Origin: Anastrepha obliqua
Taxonomy: Eukaryota; Arthropoda; Insecta; Diptera; Tephritidae
Direction of reading: 5' to 3'
Length of the DNA: 64,000 bases
Assembly (NCBI RefSeq): GCF_027943255.1
Contig: NC_072895.1
Coordinates: forward strand, 70,682,001 to 70,746,000
Positions within the stretch are counted from its first letter, which is position 1. The number at the start of each line of letters is the position of its first letter. Of the stretch, positions 45,521-57,540 are shown piece after piece. Under the pieces are notes generated by a model, which was not told the origin of the DNA, did not search any database, and saw only the letters and a program-made list of their open reading frames with translations. Both the position numbers and the translations under genes were made by a program.

Positions 45521-45938
45521 TATTATTTTACTGTAGCTAAGATCTGTGCATGCCTCTGTGCAGCAAAAAATGTACATCTAACTACACAAAGGATTTTAAG
45601 CATCGAAAAGCTTTAAAAGCAGACAGCTAGAAGATTCGACATTCGACTATTACTGTGGCCATTTCTTGCTCTTTGCGTACTGCTGCCGAATTGGTGCGAT
45701 GAGGAATGTATGATTACAAGACGCTACATATAAGGCCACACTCGGATCGAACCTAGCGCGGTAGTTTAAAAAGGTAGAGAAACGTATTATCAGAAAGGAC
45801 AAATGAGAGGACGAAACACGTTTCAGGGTCGGAACATTTTCCTGTATGAAGAAAGATAGCGATTTGATGGCAGACATCTAAATCATACAAAGGAGGGAAC
45901 ACTTCCTGTTACCCTAACCATAACTAGGTGCGAAAACA

Positions 45939-46370
45939 ATGACGGACAGACTCCTGACTGAATCGAAACGAATCGGTCTGATGGTGAGCGAGGACAAGAC
46001 GAAGTACCTGCTGTCAACAAACATACAGTCGACGCACTCGCTTTTCGGCCTCCACGTCACAGTTGACAGTCATGATGTTTTGGTGGGTCTTCGTTTTTTA
46101 GAAACCAATATTAACCCCGCCGTAACCGAATGGTCAATCCATTCTACCATTCGGAAGTGTGTAGCGTAGGTGCTGGAACAATGAGCTGTATAAGCTATAT
46201 GGCGGCGTAGACATAGCGCAGGGAATGGAAATCCAGCGACTCCGTTGGCTTGGTCAAGTCTTCTTTATGGATACAAACGCTGTTAAGGTATTTGATGCGA
46301 AATCAGCTGGAGGTAGCAGTGAAAGAAGGAGGCCTTTTCGCGTTAAAAATCAGGCGGTTAGTTCATTCAA
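45939..46370 (+). pseudogene. RTE reverse transcriptase C-terminal remnant
   Basis: The reading LTESKRIGLMVSEDKTKYLL is followed by HVTVDSHD, then a deletion joins LETNIN to RWNNELYKLYGGVDIAQ and EIQRLRWLGQVFFMDTNAV. Compared with the intact frame at 1-792, about 90 residues including LTYGAEAWT are missing. Confidence 0.82.
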
Positions 46371-46400
46371 ACCAATTTTTTCTCGATACTATGACGGCAT

Positions 46401-47124
46401 TCTTTTAAATTTCTCATCTGTCGACTTCACAATTCCAAAGAAGAGGTCAACTACAGACTGAGTAAAGCAAGGATGCTTTTCGGTCATCAGGCCAAAAAAG
46501 CATTGCATTCCGTGGCACATAAAATGCAAAAAAATTGCGGTGAACATGCCACACCCTTACAAACCCATCAGATTCCATAACTAGAAGGGCGTTAGGCCTG
46601 AATCCCACAACGTCGACCCAAAACCACCTGTCGAAAATCAACCTTGCGTGAGTTAGCCGCTGTCAACATCACGCAGAATAGCGTAAAAATAACAGCAACA
46701 AACAAAAATTAGTTCATTAAAGGTAAAAAATAGATGTACTTATATATATACGAGTATGTCAGACATCCTATTAAATACTGTTCAGCTTTAGTAGATACAA
46801 TCAAAAATAATCTATTTTAGAAACTAAGCACATGAAACAGTTATTGTTTGCCCCTCTAAATCGAACGTCCTGGGCATCAAAACCCATTGACTACGTATAC
46901 GTAGATATGTAGTTTTGACTGTTACACATACATACATATGTATAACTGTACATCTGTTAGAGAATTGCCAACAAATCAATTGATATAAAGACACCAGGAA
47001 AACTGTCTGACAACACTTTTAGTTGAAATGAATTTGAAATATTCAAATGAATTTTAAACTTTTCCACCTGTCCATAATTTGTTTGCATTAGTTAGCTGAA
47101 GAGTGAACTAAAGTTCTAACTAAA
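46401..47124. other. Unassigned stretch
   Basis: A minus frame at 46447-46641 (FRPNALLVMESDGFVRVWHV) looks somewhat protein-like but is not recognised. Confidence 0.4.
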
Positions 47125-47126
47125 TA

Positions 47127-48036
47127 TAGGGTGGGCCATGTAAAATTTGCTTTTTGAATCGGCTATAAAAAAAAAGTAATCAATATTTTTTCAAACTTTT
47201 TTTCTTTATTCTCAATATTGAACATTGTCATTTATGAATGAAAAATAATATCGTTCAAATGACTGCCACGACTGGCTTTACAGCACGCCATTCGATCAAC
47301 CCAATTTTTAAGCACATTTTCGATTATTTGGGCTCCAATTTCATGAATGGCAACTTCGATTTCGTGTTTTAAATCATCAATCGTCTCTGGATGGTTCGCA
47401 TAGCATTTGTCCTTAACGGCTTCCCACACAAAATAGTCCAACGGGCTTAAATCACAGCTCCGAGCCGGCCAATTGGTATCGGAATTTCGGCTGATTATTC
47501 GGTTTTCAAAAACGGTAGCCAAAAGTTCGAGTGTAACTTTGGCAGTGTGACAAGTTGCACCGTTCTGTTGAAACCAAATGTCGTCCATGTCATCCTCTTC
47601 AATTTTTGGACACAAAATCTCGTTGAGCATGTGTCGGCAACGCTCGCCATTTACTGTAACCGTGGCTCCTCGCTCATTTTCGAAAAAAAATGGCCCGATG
47701 ATGCCGCCAGATCAAAAACCGCACCAAACAGTGACTCGTTGTGGATGCATTTGCTTTTCTACAGTAAAGTGTGGATTTTCTGAGCCCCAAATCCGACAAA
47801 TTTGCTTATTGACGTAGCCACCGATGTGAAAATGAGCTTCATCAGAAAAGAAGAAGAAGACTCACCTCTTTGGAAATAGGTTTTCAATAATTCCCAATCT
47901 TGTTCAAGCGTATAGCGTCCCATTTCGTAAATGTCAAACCTTTAAGTAGATTATGAACACATTTGACATGTCATTTGAGTTACCATTCTCAAAAAAATTG
48001 GTGGTTCAAAAAGCAAACGCTATATGGCTCACCCTA
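47127..48036 (-). mobile_element. DD41D (rosa-like) mariner, deleted copy C
   Basis: 910 bp, ends TAGGGTGGGCCATG and the inverse of TAGGGTGAGCCATA, flanked by TA (47125-47126 and 48037-48038). It is almost the same as copy B but keeps 26 more bases at the deletion join. Confidence 0.9.
47232..47923 (-). pseudogene. DD41D mariner transposase (copy C)
   Basis: ATG at 47921-47923 gives MGRYTLEQDWELLKTYFQ-like text up to GE, then a TCTTCTTCTTC run, then FSDEAHFHIGGYVNKQ, so the first catalytic Asp is present although the DNA-binding region is gone. The frame 47232-47630 covers EDDMDDIWFQQNGATCHTA, the third box PLDYFVWEAV and the end NDIIFHS. The second catalytic Asp is Asn (QQN for QQD). D2-D3 spacing is 41. 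Confidence 0.88.
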
Positions 48037-48038
48037 TA

Positions 48039-49504
48039 CCTACATAGTTATATTTTTACAGATGTGTGCTCATATACCAGTGCTATGATAGTGACTTGAC
48101 GGTGATAGTAATTAAGCCAATAACCGCTGGCCTTAACCAACATACCAAGGAGTAGCCGACTATCCCCGGCAGCGCTGAATGTGATCGAGTTAATAAATTT
48201 AAATATATTTACCTATAAATCCTTGACAAAGAGCTCGCAGGTCACACACCTATTTTATACTACTTCCTGATTCACCTTTCTACACCACAGCTAATCGTTT
48301 AAGTTCATAAGCAAATAAGTAAATAATAATATTCTTTTGCTGCAGGCGAAATATTCGCACCAACTCATTTGTCAAAATATTTATATTTATTGGACTTTTA
48401 ATATTTTATATAGAGTTTTGCCTTCTAAAGTCTGCAATTTGCTCTGTTATTTCATTTCATTATTTTAGTTTGCAAATGAGCTCTAAATATTTGATAAACA
48501 ACTGTGATTTGCCTGGCGGCTAGTATTCACAATCGGTGTATACTTACCTATGTATAAATACGAGTATAGTAGAAGTACTCGCATGCTTTATTGTGCGAAA
48601 GTTTATAGATATTATTCTGATTTGTTTATTCTAGGCATATTTATATATGCGTACATATAATATATGTATGTATGTTAAAAAGCACTCATATGTAAATGTA
48701 TATGAGCCCTTGAAGAAATCATTATGTAACACAGATAATTTACATATTTTTCACCTCGAGCTAATTGCAAGCCTGTTTAAATTTTGTTCATATTATTCAG
48801 TATTTTGTTATAGCGCGATGTAGCAATGCGAGCTTTGAGACTGTTTTAGAATTAATTATATATTTATTCATATGCGAAACAATGTAGCGGCTGAGTACGT
48901 AGGATACATCTTCTCGATCTTTAAACTTCTGCAACCCTCACCCTTATATCTATCCATCTATTACTCATAAAGTTGGAATCCTTTGAAAATCGTAAGTCTA
49001 TCCAAAGTCTTTCTTTTACTCTTAAAATCATCGACAGCAGAATTGCTTCCCCGTATTTGATGGAAAAATCCACTTCTTCTGACTTTGGATCCTTGGAGGT
49101 TATGTGATCACTAACAATTCATCTAATGCTCCTATCGCTCGACCTATTCTTGAATTTAATGCCATTATTCGTGGTGTCTTATTTGACTTTTCTGTTTCAA
49201 GGGCAACTTTTTTAATCTTTTGGTTTTTGCTTTTTAGTTCTTGAAATGTAATTGGGGTTTTAAGTTAATTTGTGCTATTCGTAGTCTTGTAGACTAAATA
49301 AAAAATATTAATAAGCTCTTCAAATACAGTTTTGAGCGTCTACCTGTCAAGTTCAAGGCTTTGGCCAACGGTTTTGGTAGGTAATCTTGCTTAATTGAGT
49401 CTTCAAGATTGGCTCCAGTTTTCACGATATCATTGTTTGAAAATTTCCTTTGAGGCCGCTGAGATCATGCATCATACATTTTGTAATCGAAAAGCCTTTA
49501 AATC
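48039..49504. other. Unassigned stretch
   Basis: Nothing supportable beyond CATA/TATG microsatellite pieces near 48650. Confidence 0.5.
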
Positions 49505-49508
49505 TTAA

Positions 49509-49820
49509 CACGTTCCCTGTCCCAATACAAAAATGCAAAATTGACCGACAAGTCCAAAAGGGTTTTTGAATAATTTGTTTTTTTTTGTAGTCATAGGATA
49601 GCTTTAGTAATAATAATAATTAAAAAAAAAAACGGATGTAGGGTATTTCTACCTGAAACACATATGGTCCATGAGCGTAGCGGGACATTTTTGCTTCTGC
49701 ACGTTCATGAAACACATTTGGTTCATATACCCCCTGACGCACATATGGCTCAGGAACGTATCAGTGCATATCAGGCGCACGTTTACTGAACCATATGTGG
49801 CTCAGCGGACAGGGAACGTG
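49509..49820. mobile_element. TTAA-flanked MITE c (312 bp)
   Basis: Perfect terminal inverted repeats CACGTTCCCTGTCC lie inside TTAA at 49505-49508 and 49821-49824. The interior holds several ACACATATGG or CCATATGTGG words in both orientations between 49668 and 49800, so it has a secondary palindromic array of its own. No coding capacity. Confidence 0.85.
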
Positions 49821-50263
49821 TTAATGCAATAAAAAAATACTTTAATGCGCATTTTACTTTTACTATTTTTAGTAAATTTACCTAAATCTTACCCTTTTCG
49901 TAGATAACTCTTTCTATTTAAAAGATTTAAATTTTGCACATGACTGTTTTTTAGTGTTACCTTAGTTATTTGTGAAAATCCCCTACATCGTAAGACTTAA
50001 ATATCTGATTTGATTGTTTCCAAATGAGCTTTCAGCGACCCAATATTTTGACATATCGTCATCTCGAAAACTGACAAAATGGATGCCGCTATATTTTAAT
50101 TAAAACTTTGTATCCTTATCGGTAGATTCAATTTGAGGGCTGTGTTATTATTAAAAATTCATAAGCCATCAAAAATGTCTACTACTAATAGTGGAAAGTA
50201 TAACAAGGAGGAAGTAAGTACAAATCTTCGTGCATGAAACACCAAAATGAAGAAAAAGTTTTT

Positions 50264-50370
50264 TCTAGGCAGAATTAGACTCCATTTGTGGAAAACCAAG
50301 ACGCACACCACGAATAGAAGGAGAAGCTTGGCCAATCTCTCAACAAAGGATGTAAGCGGCAATTATACAT
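50264..50370 (+). mobile_element. tRNA-derived SINE, copy 3, tail fragment
   Basis: About 105 bases match the 3' part of the SINE in plus orientation: TCCATTTGTGGAAAACCAAG, then ACGCACACCACGAATAGAAG and a GCTTGGCCAA block ending in GGCAATTATA. The tRNA-like head is absent, as expected for a 5'-truncated copy. Confidence 0.75.
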
Positions 50371-53300
50371 AAGTAAGTACATAACGAATGTCTCGTTTAT
50401 CGTGATTGCTTTGTTCTGTTATTATTGTTTGTTTATTTATTTTGTTATTATTGTTTATTTATCGTAACACAACCAAACTCATTAAATTTGTCCAAAATTT
50501 TCCAAATATCTCAATATCTTTTATTGCTAAATCTCTGGTGGAAAATATTAGAAATTTATTTTAAATAATAATCACATATTATAAATAGGATTACTATTCT
50601 TATATATCTTATATTTTTTATATATCTCATATTAGAAAAATAACTCATAATTCTTTGCCTTTGAGTTCATATTTATATGATATTACAATACATTTTTCTT
50701 GTTTTAGAGGATCAGGTTATACAACTTCTAAAATATTTTTCATGCTGCACCCATATAGGTACTAAAAAAGACTGGACTCCCTTCATTATGAAACAAAATT
50801 TGCAAAATTTCAATCTATTTAGAACATATAAAGGAAAAACTAAGTAAATATATCCAACGAAATGCAGTGAGGCAAAAAAAAAAAAATCATATTAATTGAT
50901 TTGAAATTCATTGTTTTTTTTTTCAATTTTCATACCCCGAATACGTTGCGAATAGGGCCAAAGAAACGATTTCGTATGCCTCTTAAGGGCTCAATGAATA
51001 AACATTTTTTTTTCTAAAATCATTCGATACAAGTCTGAAAAGTTATAAAAATCTACAAGTGTTGTTTTTGCTATCACATGGTTCTTCTGTATTGAATTCA
51101 TATTATTTCATAGACCAGAGTCAGCTTAAATGGTTTCAAAGTGCCATTTATTTATGGAGAACATCTAACTAACAGCATTAAGAAGTCGAAAGTCTTGAAA
51201 ACCAACAACAATGTCTGTTGCAAAGCAGACCCTATGAAGCAACGGTAATTGGAAATTTCACACCATTCAGCCAAAGCCACCCATTGAGCTTACCCATTTC
51301 AATTTCATTGCAAACATATAGATGCTACCGCAAATTTCACCCAGAGGAGTGCCACAAAATTAGATTTCACAGATTTGAAATACGCTGCCATAGAAGTCGA
51401 AAAGCGTCTGCGAATGAGCTGCAAAAACCAAACAAGTAAAGTGAAAGCTAAATTTAGCAAAAGTAAATAAGAGGCAGAGGCAGTTAAACGAAGAAAAACG
51501 AGTACTAAAAGCAAATAAAACAATATTACAAACAAATATTTGTATGTTTCGGTGATAGTAATGGAAGAAAAAGTGCACCCTGGAGACAAAGTACGAGTAT
51601 ACCCGATAGTACACACAAGAGTTCTACATGCATACATACACACGTAAATATTATTGGTTGTGGGTTGTCCTTTGCAATTTCCCACGACTCACTGTTGCGT
51701 TCGAAGTTTCCGTAATAAGCCCGAACACCGACGTATTACCGAAGATAGCAAAAGTTTGTTGCGTTGCGGCCAAATCAAAGCGGGCTAATCAATTTCTGGC
51801 AACAAAAGTTTTGAACGAAAATTGCACTTTTCTTCTGCCAACAATGCTTGTGGGTCTTTATGTCAGAGAAGCAAATGCATACCAAGCCACTAACCGATGG
51901 CAATAGTAACAATAGAAAATAAACTCCAATGCCAGCGTCAGAGGAATTCAAGTCGCACCGAACGGGCACATTTAGCGCTTTGGCAACCGACTGTTGTGAC
52001 CAACGGAGCGGCCAACAAGCAACGATTTGGCGAAAAAGAGAACCTCAAGCCCACAACCGCACCCCTTTTCATGCCTAAGTGCGGATTGGAATTCCTTTAA
52101 GTGCAGTTCACTTAAAGCTGCTGAAAGTCATTTAAATACTCGAAGTGCATTGAATTGGAAACTACTTTGAATTGAGATTGAGCACCAATGCATAAGAAAA
52201 TTTAATATTAATTTCAGAAAATACAGCAAACTGGAAAATTAAACATCATCTGTTATCTTCATGGGTGTAGATACCTGGAAGATGAATTACGCTGTGCCTC
52301 CATTTGCTGATTGTGTTAAGTTTTTTGGTTTTCACTTACCGTGTTTTAATTATTCATAGATCCACTGTTATATTGACCTACTTCAGTGCTCCACGCATGC
52401 AGAGTCTTCATCGAATTATGTTAATAAATGAAACTTGATTGATTACATGCAAAAGTTTTCGACACAGTTGTGCTCAGTGAACCCACGCTGGCATATACGT
52501 AATGTGTATGTATGTAGGTACATTAGGGTGCATTCGAGCCGTTAAACTATCAATAATTAAGACCACCGTTGATTTTCAATAGTTGGTCCTATCGACACTA
52601 TCGAATAATAGCACAATTAGTTATTTTAACTGCACATGAATATATTTTGAGTAATGTAGTTACGTAAGTATAAGAAAAATTAAAAAATCAACTGTTGAAG
52701 GCTTTCCTTTCGTCATTTAGAATTAATCGCGCCTTGCTGAAAACTCCTTCAGACTCCACTTTTGTAGAACAAAAATTTCTGGAAATCTCGAGAGTGGCTG
52801 TATACTGTATAGCTATACTTTTTACTAACTATAACCTATTCTAATGAATTGGAATTATAAAGGACATACCTTCCAATAAATAAGCTGGTCATCATCTGGT
52901 TCAGAATGCAAGCATTCAAAAATTGATGCTAATAGTAATGAAAAAATGAAGCAAATTCGGCCCTTGCAAACAGACGGCCACAAAACTATCGTTGACTACT
53001 CACTGTAGATACCATCTGCCATAGTTTGACAGCTCTTTAGTGCATCACTCTCCGCACAAAAACTAAAAAACTGCACTCTTTTAACGGAATTATAAAATAT
53101 ATTTTATTCTAAAAATTTAGCTACAATACTTTGGAAAATTATTACGTGTGCTGAACCGATTTAAGATAAACATAACCTTAGAAGTCAGTATTTGGCTGAG
53201 TTACAGCAGTTTATCTTAAACCTTTCTTTCAAAAGTTCATAATAAAATCAAAATTTCATTATTTCAATTCCGTTGACAACATTTTTGAACATTTTTATGT

Positions 53301-53494
53301 AGATCCTTTAAGCTTCTATCACTTGAAAGTTTTAAAAAGAAAAATTATTTTAAAAATTTATTTTATTCCTATTAATAACTCGATTTTTCATTATTACAAA
53401 ATGCCTATACGAGTAAGTACTACTGGATCTAGAACGTTCCTTCAGCGGTTTTTCGATAGATGGCTGTAGTGTAAAAACTAGTGAAGAAGGTACC
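50371..53494. other. Unassigned stretch with a less AT-rich island at 51.2-52.1 kb
   Basis: Between 51218 and 52100 three short plus frames follow each other (73, 92 and 67 codons) in more balanced DNA. None has a motif I recognise and they do not join by clear splice sites. A host exon or conserved non-coding DNA is possible but unproven. Confidence 0.35.
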
Positions 53495-53496
53495 TA

Positions 53497-54101
53497 TAGG
53501 GTGGGCCATGTAAAATTTGCATTTGAATCGGCTATAAAAAAACAAAACTAATCAATATTTTTTCAAACTCGTTTTTTATTTTTAAGATTGAACATTGTCA
53601 TTTATGAATGAAAAATAACATCGTTCAAATGACTGCCACGACTGGCTTTACAGTAGGCCATTCGATCAACCCAATTTTTAAGCACATGGCAACTTCGATT
53701 TCGTGTTTTAAAGCATCAATCGTCTCTGGATGGTTTGCATAGCATTTGTTCTTAACGGCTGCCCACAACAAATAGTCCAACGGGCTTAAATCACAGCTCC
53801 GAGGCGGCCAATTGATATCGGAATTCAAAAACGGTAGCCAAAAGTTCGAGTGTAACTTTGGCAGTGTGACAAGTTGCACCGTCCTGTTGAAACCAAATAT
53901 CGTCCATGTCATCCTCTTCAATTTTTGGAAACAAAAACTCGTTGAGCACGTCACGGTAACGCTCGCCATTTACTGTAGCCGCGAAAGAAGAAGATGACTC
54001 ACCACTTTGGAAATAGGTTTTCAATATTTCCCAATTTTGTTCAAGCATATAGCGTCCCATTTCGTAAATGTCAAAAAGCAAACGCTATATGGCCCACCCT
54101 G
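53497..54101 (-). mobile_element. DD41D (rosa-like) mariner, deleted copy D
   Basis: 605 bp, TA-flanked (53495-53496 and 54102-54103), left end TAGGGTGGGCCATG and right end the inverse of CAGGGTGGGCCATA. It is the most shortened member of the B/C/D group, about half of full length, with further small deletions in the C-terminal half. Confidence 0.9.
53602..54060 (-). pseudogene. DD41D mariner transposase (copy D)
   Basis: ATG at 54058-54060 gives MLEQNWEILKTYFQSGE-type text, then SSSSF joined directly to AATVNGERYRDVLNEFLFP; everything between, including the first catalytic Asp, is gone. EDDMDDIWFQQDGATCHTA keeps the second Asp. FENRIISRN before the third box is deleted, and the C-terminal stretch has lost the HEIGAQ..ENV part. 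It is small enough to behave as a MITE if its ends are still recognised. Confidence 0.87.
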
Positions 54102-54103
54102 TA

Positions 54104-56054
54104 TATATAAATTCATGAAAATTTTTAAAGTTTTCCCGTGCATTCAAACATTTGTTACAACATATTAGAGATTTGCTGTTACTTCATACAGTTTTCTTCG
54201 GTCAAAAATACAACTTTTTACAAAGTATTTTCATCATTTGCGAAATGCTTAGATGTTCTCCTCTCATTTGAAGATAAAAGGAATTTAGATTAATCGAGTT
54301 CTCTGAAATATCCACGGCGAGTCAGTAATTCGTGACAGAAACTGAGTTCATTGCGATTGCAAAGAAATAACAAGACTATGCTCTGAATTTCATGATACCA
54401 AATCGATTATATGAACTATTAAAACCAAGTTAAATCATCACAGATCGCCGCGCACCAGTATCGAGCAATAAATGCATTCAAGTAGTGCGCTGAAAGGAAA
54501 AATGCAACAAAGTAGTCCTCCGGCAATAAAATCCTCAGTTTGGCGTAAAAAAGGTAAATAACCTACCCAGAAACACTGAAATGGCAGATCTTGCATCACC
54601 TGCCATCTCTAGACCTTGCTCTTTGCCACTATGGTTGGTTTCGATCAATAGCACATGCTCTGGCGATTCACAATTTTCATTCTTGTTAAAAAGTCAAAAA
54701 AATGATCGATTCCCTAATAAGCAATTTTTCCGGAGCAGTATTCGTGTGCTGTACGAAAGATGCGAAAAAGTACGGATGGAAAAGTCTACTGGGACTTTTC
54801 CTGTACCTGTAGCATTTTTCTAATCCCTGAACGACCCTTGGTATATTAAAAACACTTAACAATTGCATCACACATAGCATTAAGCTCTTTGAAAATGTGG
54901 TTATAAAAATAAGAAAAAATTTTAATTTTAGTTCACCAAAATATTTATTCCCATTCTCAGCTGTCATTGCAACACTCCCTTTGCTACGAAAATGTTGTAC
55001 TCTTGGCTTTGCAAATATTTTACGCACACAAAATCTGCTCCTAACAATTTCTATCCCCTTCATCAATAAAATTCACTCAACGCTACTCGCAAACAAGTGG
55101 CTTAAGGCATATATGAATATCAGCCTATTGTAAAAAATCCTCACTTTTAGGTAAATAATGAGCACGCACTTACTACTGGATCTCATATTTCGCTTTCTGA
55201 TGCTTTATGTACATACATACTAGTGCCTACATACAGATACATGTACAACACTTTTTAATTTAAATGCCAAAAGGCAACAGCGATTGGTTGAAGCTGTCAA
55301 GCGAGAGAATCAGCTAACTTTCCACCAAAGGATACTTTGCAAGTTCGCCGCGCATATTTAGTTACGATAAACTTTGTGCACTCGCTTTCACCAACTTCAA
55401 AAAAAAAATTTCATATTGTACGAGTATACCGCGTTGGCTGCCAATCACAACAACAGCAACACCAAAGGTAATGAAAACAACTCTAAGCAGCCAACTAAGC
55501 TGCACCCAAGGCCCGAATGAAAGAGCAGCGAGCGGAATGGTGTATGGAGAATGATCACACTTTGTAACTTTTCGTGCATAAATTTGGCGTCCATCAAAGG
55601 TTTTCACCTGCCATTTAAATGAGAAGCAAAGGAGAAGCGGTGCTAAAGTTTCGAAGCAAAAAGTAAAATGTGACTACAGCCTGATTAGCATTTAGGGTAA
55701 ATAAGTGAAAAGGTGAAAGAAGAGGTGAATGAAGTGCAGTGGGAGATGGAGATATGCAAAACATTCGAAAGTATAATAAAAGCGTAAAAATTATGACTTT
55801 TATAAATGAAGTAGCATTATGTTAGAAAAGTAGAGAAGAATAAAAAAATTGTAAAATTTGGTTTTTCGAGTTTTTAGTAGTGTTAAAGAATAACTTGCTC
55901 GACAAAGTTGTTGCCAAGGGATCACAGAAAGTAAAGCACGCGGTATTTCAAAATGATTAAAAGTATTTTTCTACAAGTCAGTAATTACCATAAATATGAT
56001 AAAATAAATATTTTTACGAAATTTTTCCAACAATTATCGTTCGGTAGGTTCGTT
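54104..56054. other. Unassigned stretch
   Basis: Chance frames on both strands at 54581-55133 overlap each other and show no motif. No repeat ends were found. Confidence 0.5.
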
Positions 56055-57360
56055 CTGTGGGCAAAAAGTAAGGTGAATTTGGTTGCAAATTAAAAATCTT
56101 TATTTATTATGGTAAATCAATTTCATCCCCTTCAAAATAATCCCCTCTCAATGAAATACACTTATGCCAACGATTTTTCCAATCCCCGAAACATGCCAAA
56201 TAGTCCATTTCCGGTATAGCCATCAGCACCTTCTGCGATTCAGCTTTTATCTCTTCAATCGACTCGAAACGCGTTCCCCGGAGTGGTCTTTTGAGTTTTG
56301 GGAATAGCCAGAAGTCACACGGAGCCAAATCAGGCGAATACGGTGGTTGCGGAACAATATGCGTGGAATTTTCGGTGAAATGGTCACGAAGAACGAGTGC
56401 AGTGTGAGACGGTGCATTATCGTGATGCAAAAACGAAGAGTTGTTGGCCCATAATTCTGGTCTTTTTACACGAATAGCTTCACGTAAACGACGCGTAATG
56501 CTCAAATAATATCCCTTATTAACAGTTTGGCCAGGTGGAAGGAATTCATAGTGCACCACACTACGAAAATCGAAAAAAACTGTCATCATCACCTTTATTT
56601 TTGAACGACTTTGACGTGCTCTTTTCGGTCTGGCCTCGCCTTTAGCACGATGTTCGCTTGATTGGCCGGTTGTCTCAGGATCGTAAGCATAAATCTAAGT
56701 CTCATCTTCCGTAATGATGCATTTGAGCTTGTCCTGATAGTCTGAAAGCATTGTTTCACACACATCAACGCGACGACTTTTTTCCAAGAAATTGAGAGTT
56801 TTCGGTACCAAACGAGATTTGACTTTTCGTAGGCCCAAATGGTCTTTCAAAATGGTTTTTACAGATCCTTCTGATATCCCGATCATATCAGTAAGGTCTT
56901 TAACAGTCAGCCGACGATTTTTGAACACTAATTCCTTCACTTTATTGACGTGTTGGTCATCTGTTGACGTCGATGGTCGCCCGGAGCGCTCCAAGTCATC
57001 AACACGTTCTCGACCCTCTTTGAAGTCTTTGTACCACTTATAAACATTTTTCTGCGACATGGTCGAATCACCAAATGCCTTCTGTAACATGATAAACGTT
57101 TCCGCAGCCGAAATTTCATTCCGCAAACAAAATTTGATGGTACTTCTCTGCTCAATCAAATCAGACATTGGAAAAATCGAAAAATGCACTCTTGGTCGTT
57201 TGGTAAACACAAGCGTAAATATATTACTGATAATGACATTCACATGAAAGTTCGCCCAGATGTTATTAACAGTGCTGCCAACTCATGAAAAAAATAACTA
57301 GAGCGAAATTTTAATCCCGCGAAGTTTGACAAATAAATTCACCTTCCTTTTTGCCCACAG
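56055..57360 (-). mobile_element. Nearly intact DD34D mariner
   Basis: 1306 bp with 26-bp terminal inverted repeats CTGTGGGCAAAAAGTAAGG.. (56055-56080) and ..inverse of CTGTGGGCAAAAAGGAAGG (57335-57360), differing at one base. It is full length for the family. The flanking dinucleotides next to the repeats are not TA on either side, so the duplication has mutated or the true ends lie slightly outside. Confidence 0.9.
56107..57168 (-). pseudogene. DD34D mariner transposase with one premature stop
   Basis: ATG at 57166-57168 starts MSDLIEQRSTIKFCLRNEIS, followed by the first helix-turn-helix, the GRPSTSTDD linker and the second helix-turn-helix (DLTDMIGISEGSVKTILKD). IITEDET holds the first catalytic Asp. 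The next codon, Trp in the family, is TAG (56695-56697). The same frame then continues without another break: IYAYDPETTGQ, VMMTVFFDF, HHDNAPSHTAL (second Asp) and SPDLAPCDFWLF (third Asp), 34 residues apart, ending at 56107. It spans 354 codons, the usual length. The family often has GDE where this has EDE. The subfamily may be vertumnana; that is unresolved. Confidence 0.92.
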
Positions 57361-57540
57361 TTTTATCAATACTTTTTTAAAACGCTGATATAGAAAAATG
57401 AAATCTAACTTAACCTTATATAAACAAAAATATCATAGGATATTAAAAAAAAAGTACTTAGCATAACATAACACCACACAACAAAGCTTAACATAAAACA
57501 ACTCAGCTTAACATAACCGAAAGAAACATATGTAGACATA

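Larger units (their letters stand above)
45250..46400 (+). mobile_element. RTE-type LINE copy, internally deleted and decayed
   Basis: On plus, an endonuclease start (45.25-45.52 kb) is followed by unrelated-looking DNA and then the RT C-terminal region (45.94-46.37 kb). It is the same family as the element at the left edge, shown by EDKTKYLLS and QRLRWLG blocks. The RT catalytic core is missing. Confidence 0.75.

Noticed and set aside
46447..46641. 64-codon minus frame with VMESDGFVRVWHV
   Set aside because: Not recognised; could be chance or an element fragment, too short to call.
54581..55133. Several 78-126 codon frames on both strands
   Set aside because: They overlap, lack motifs and have composition close to background.
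56792..57247. Plus-strand frames in the 56 kb mariner
   Set aside because: Antisense of the transposase.
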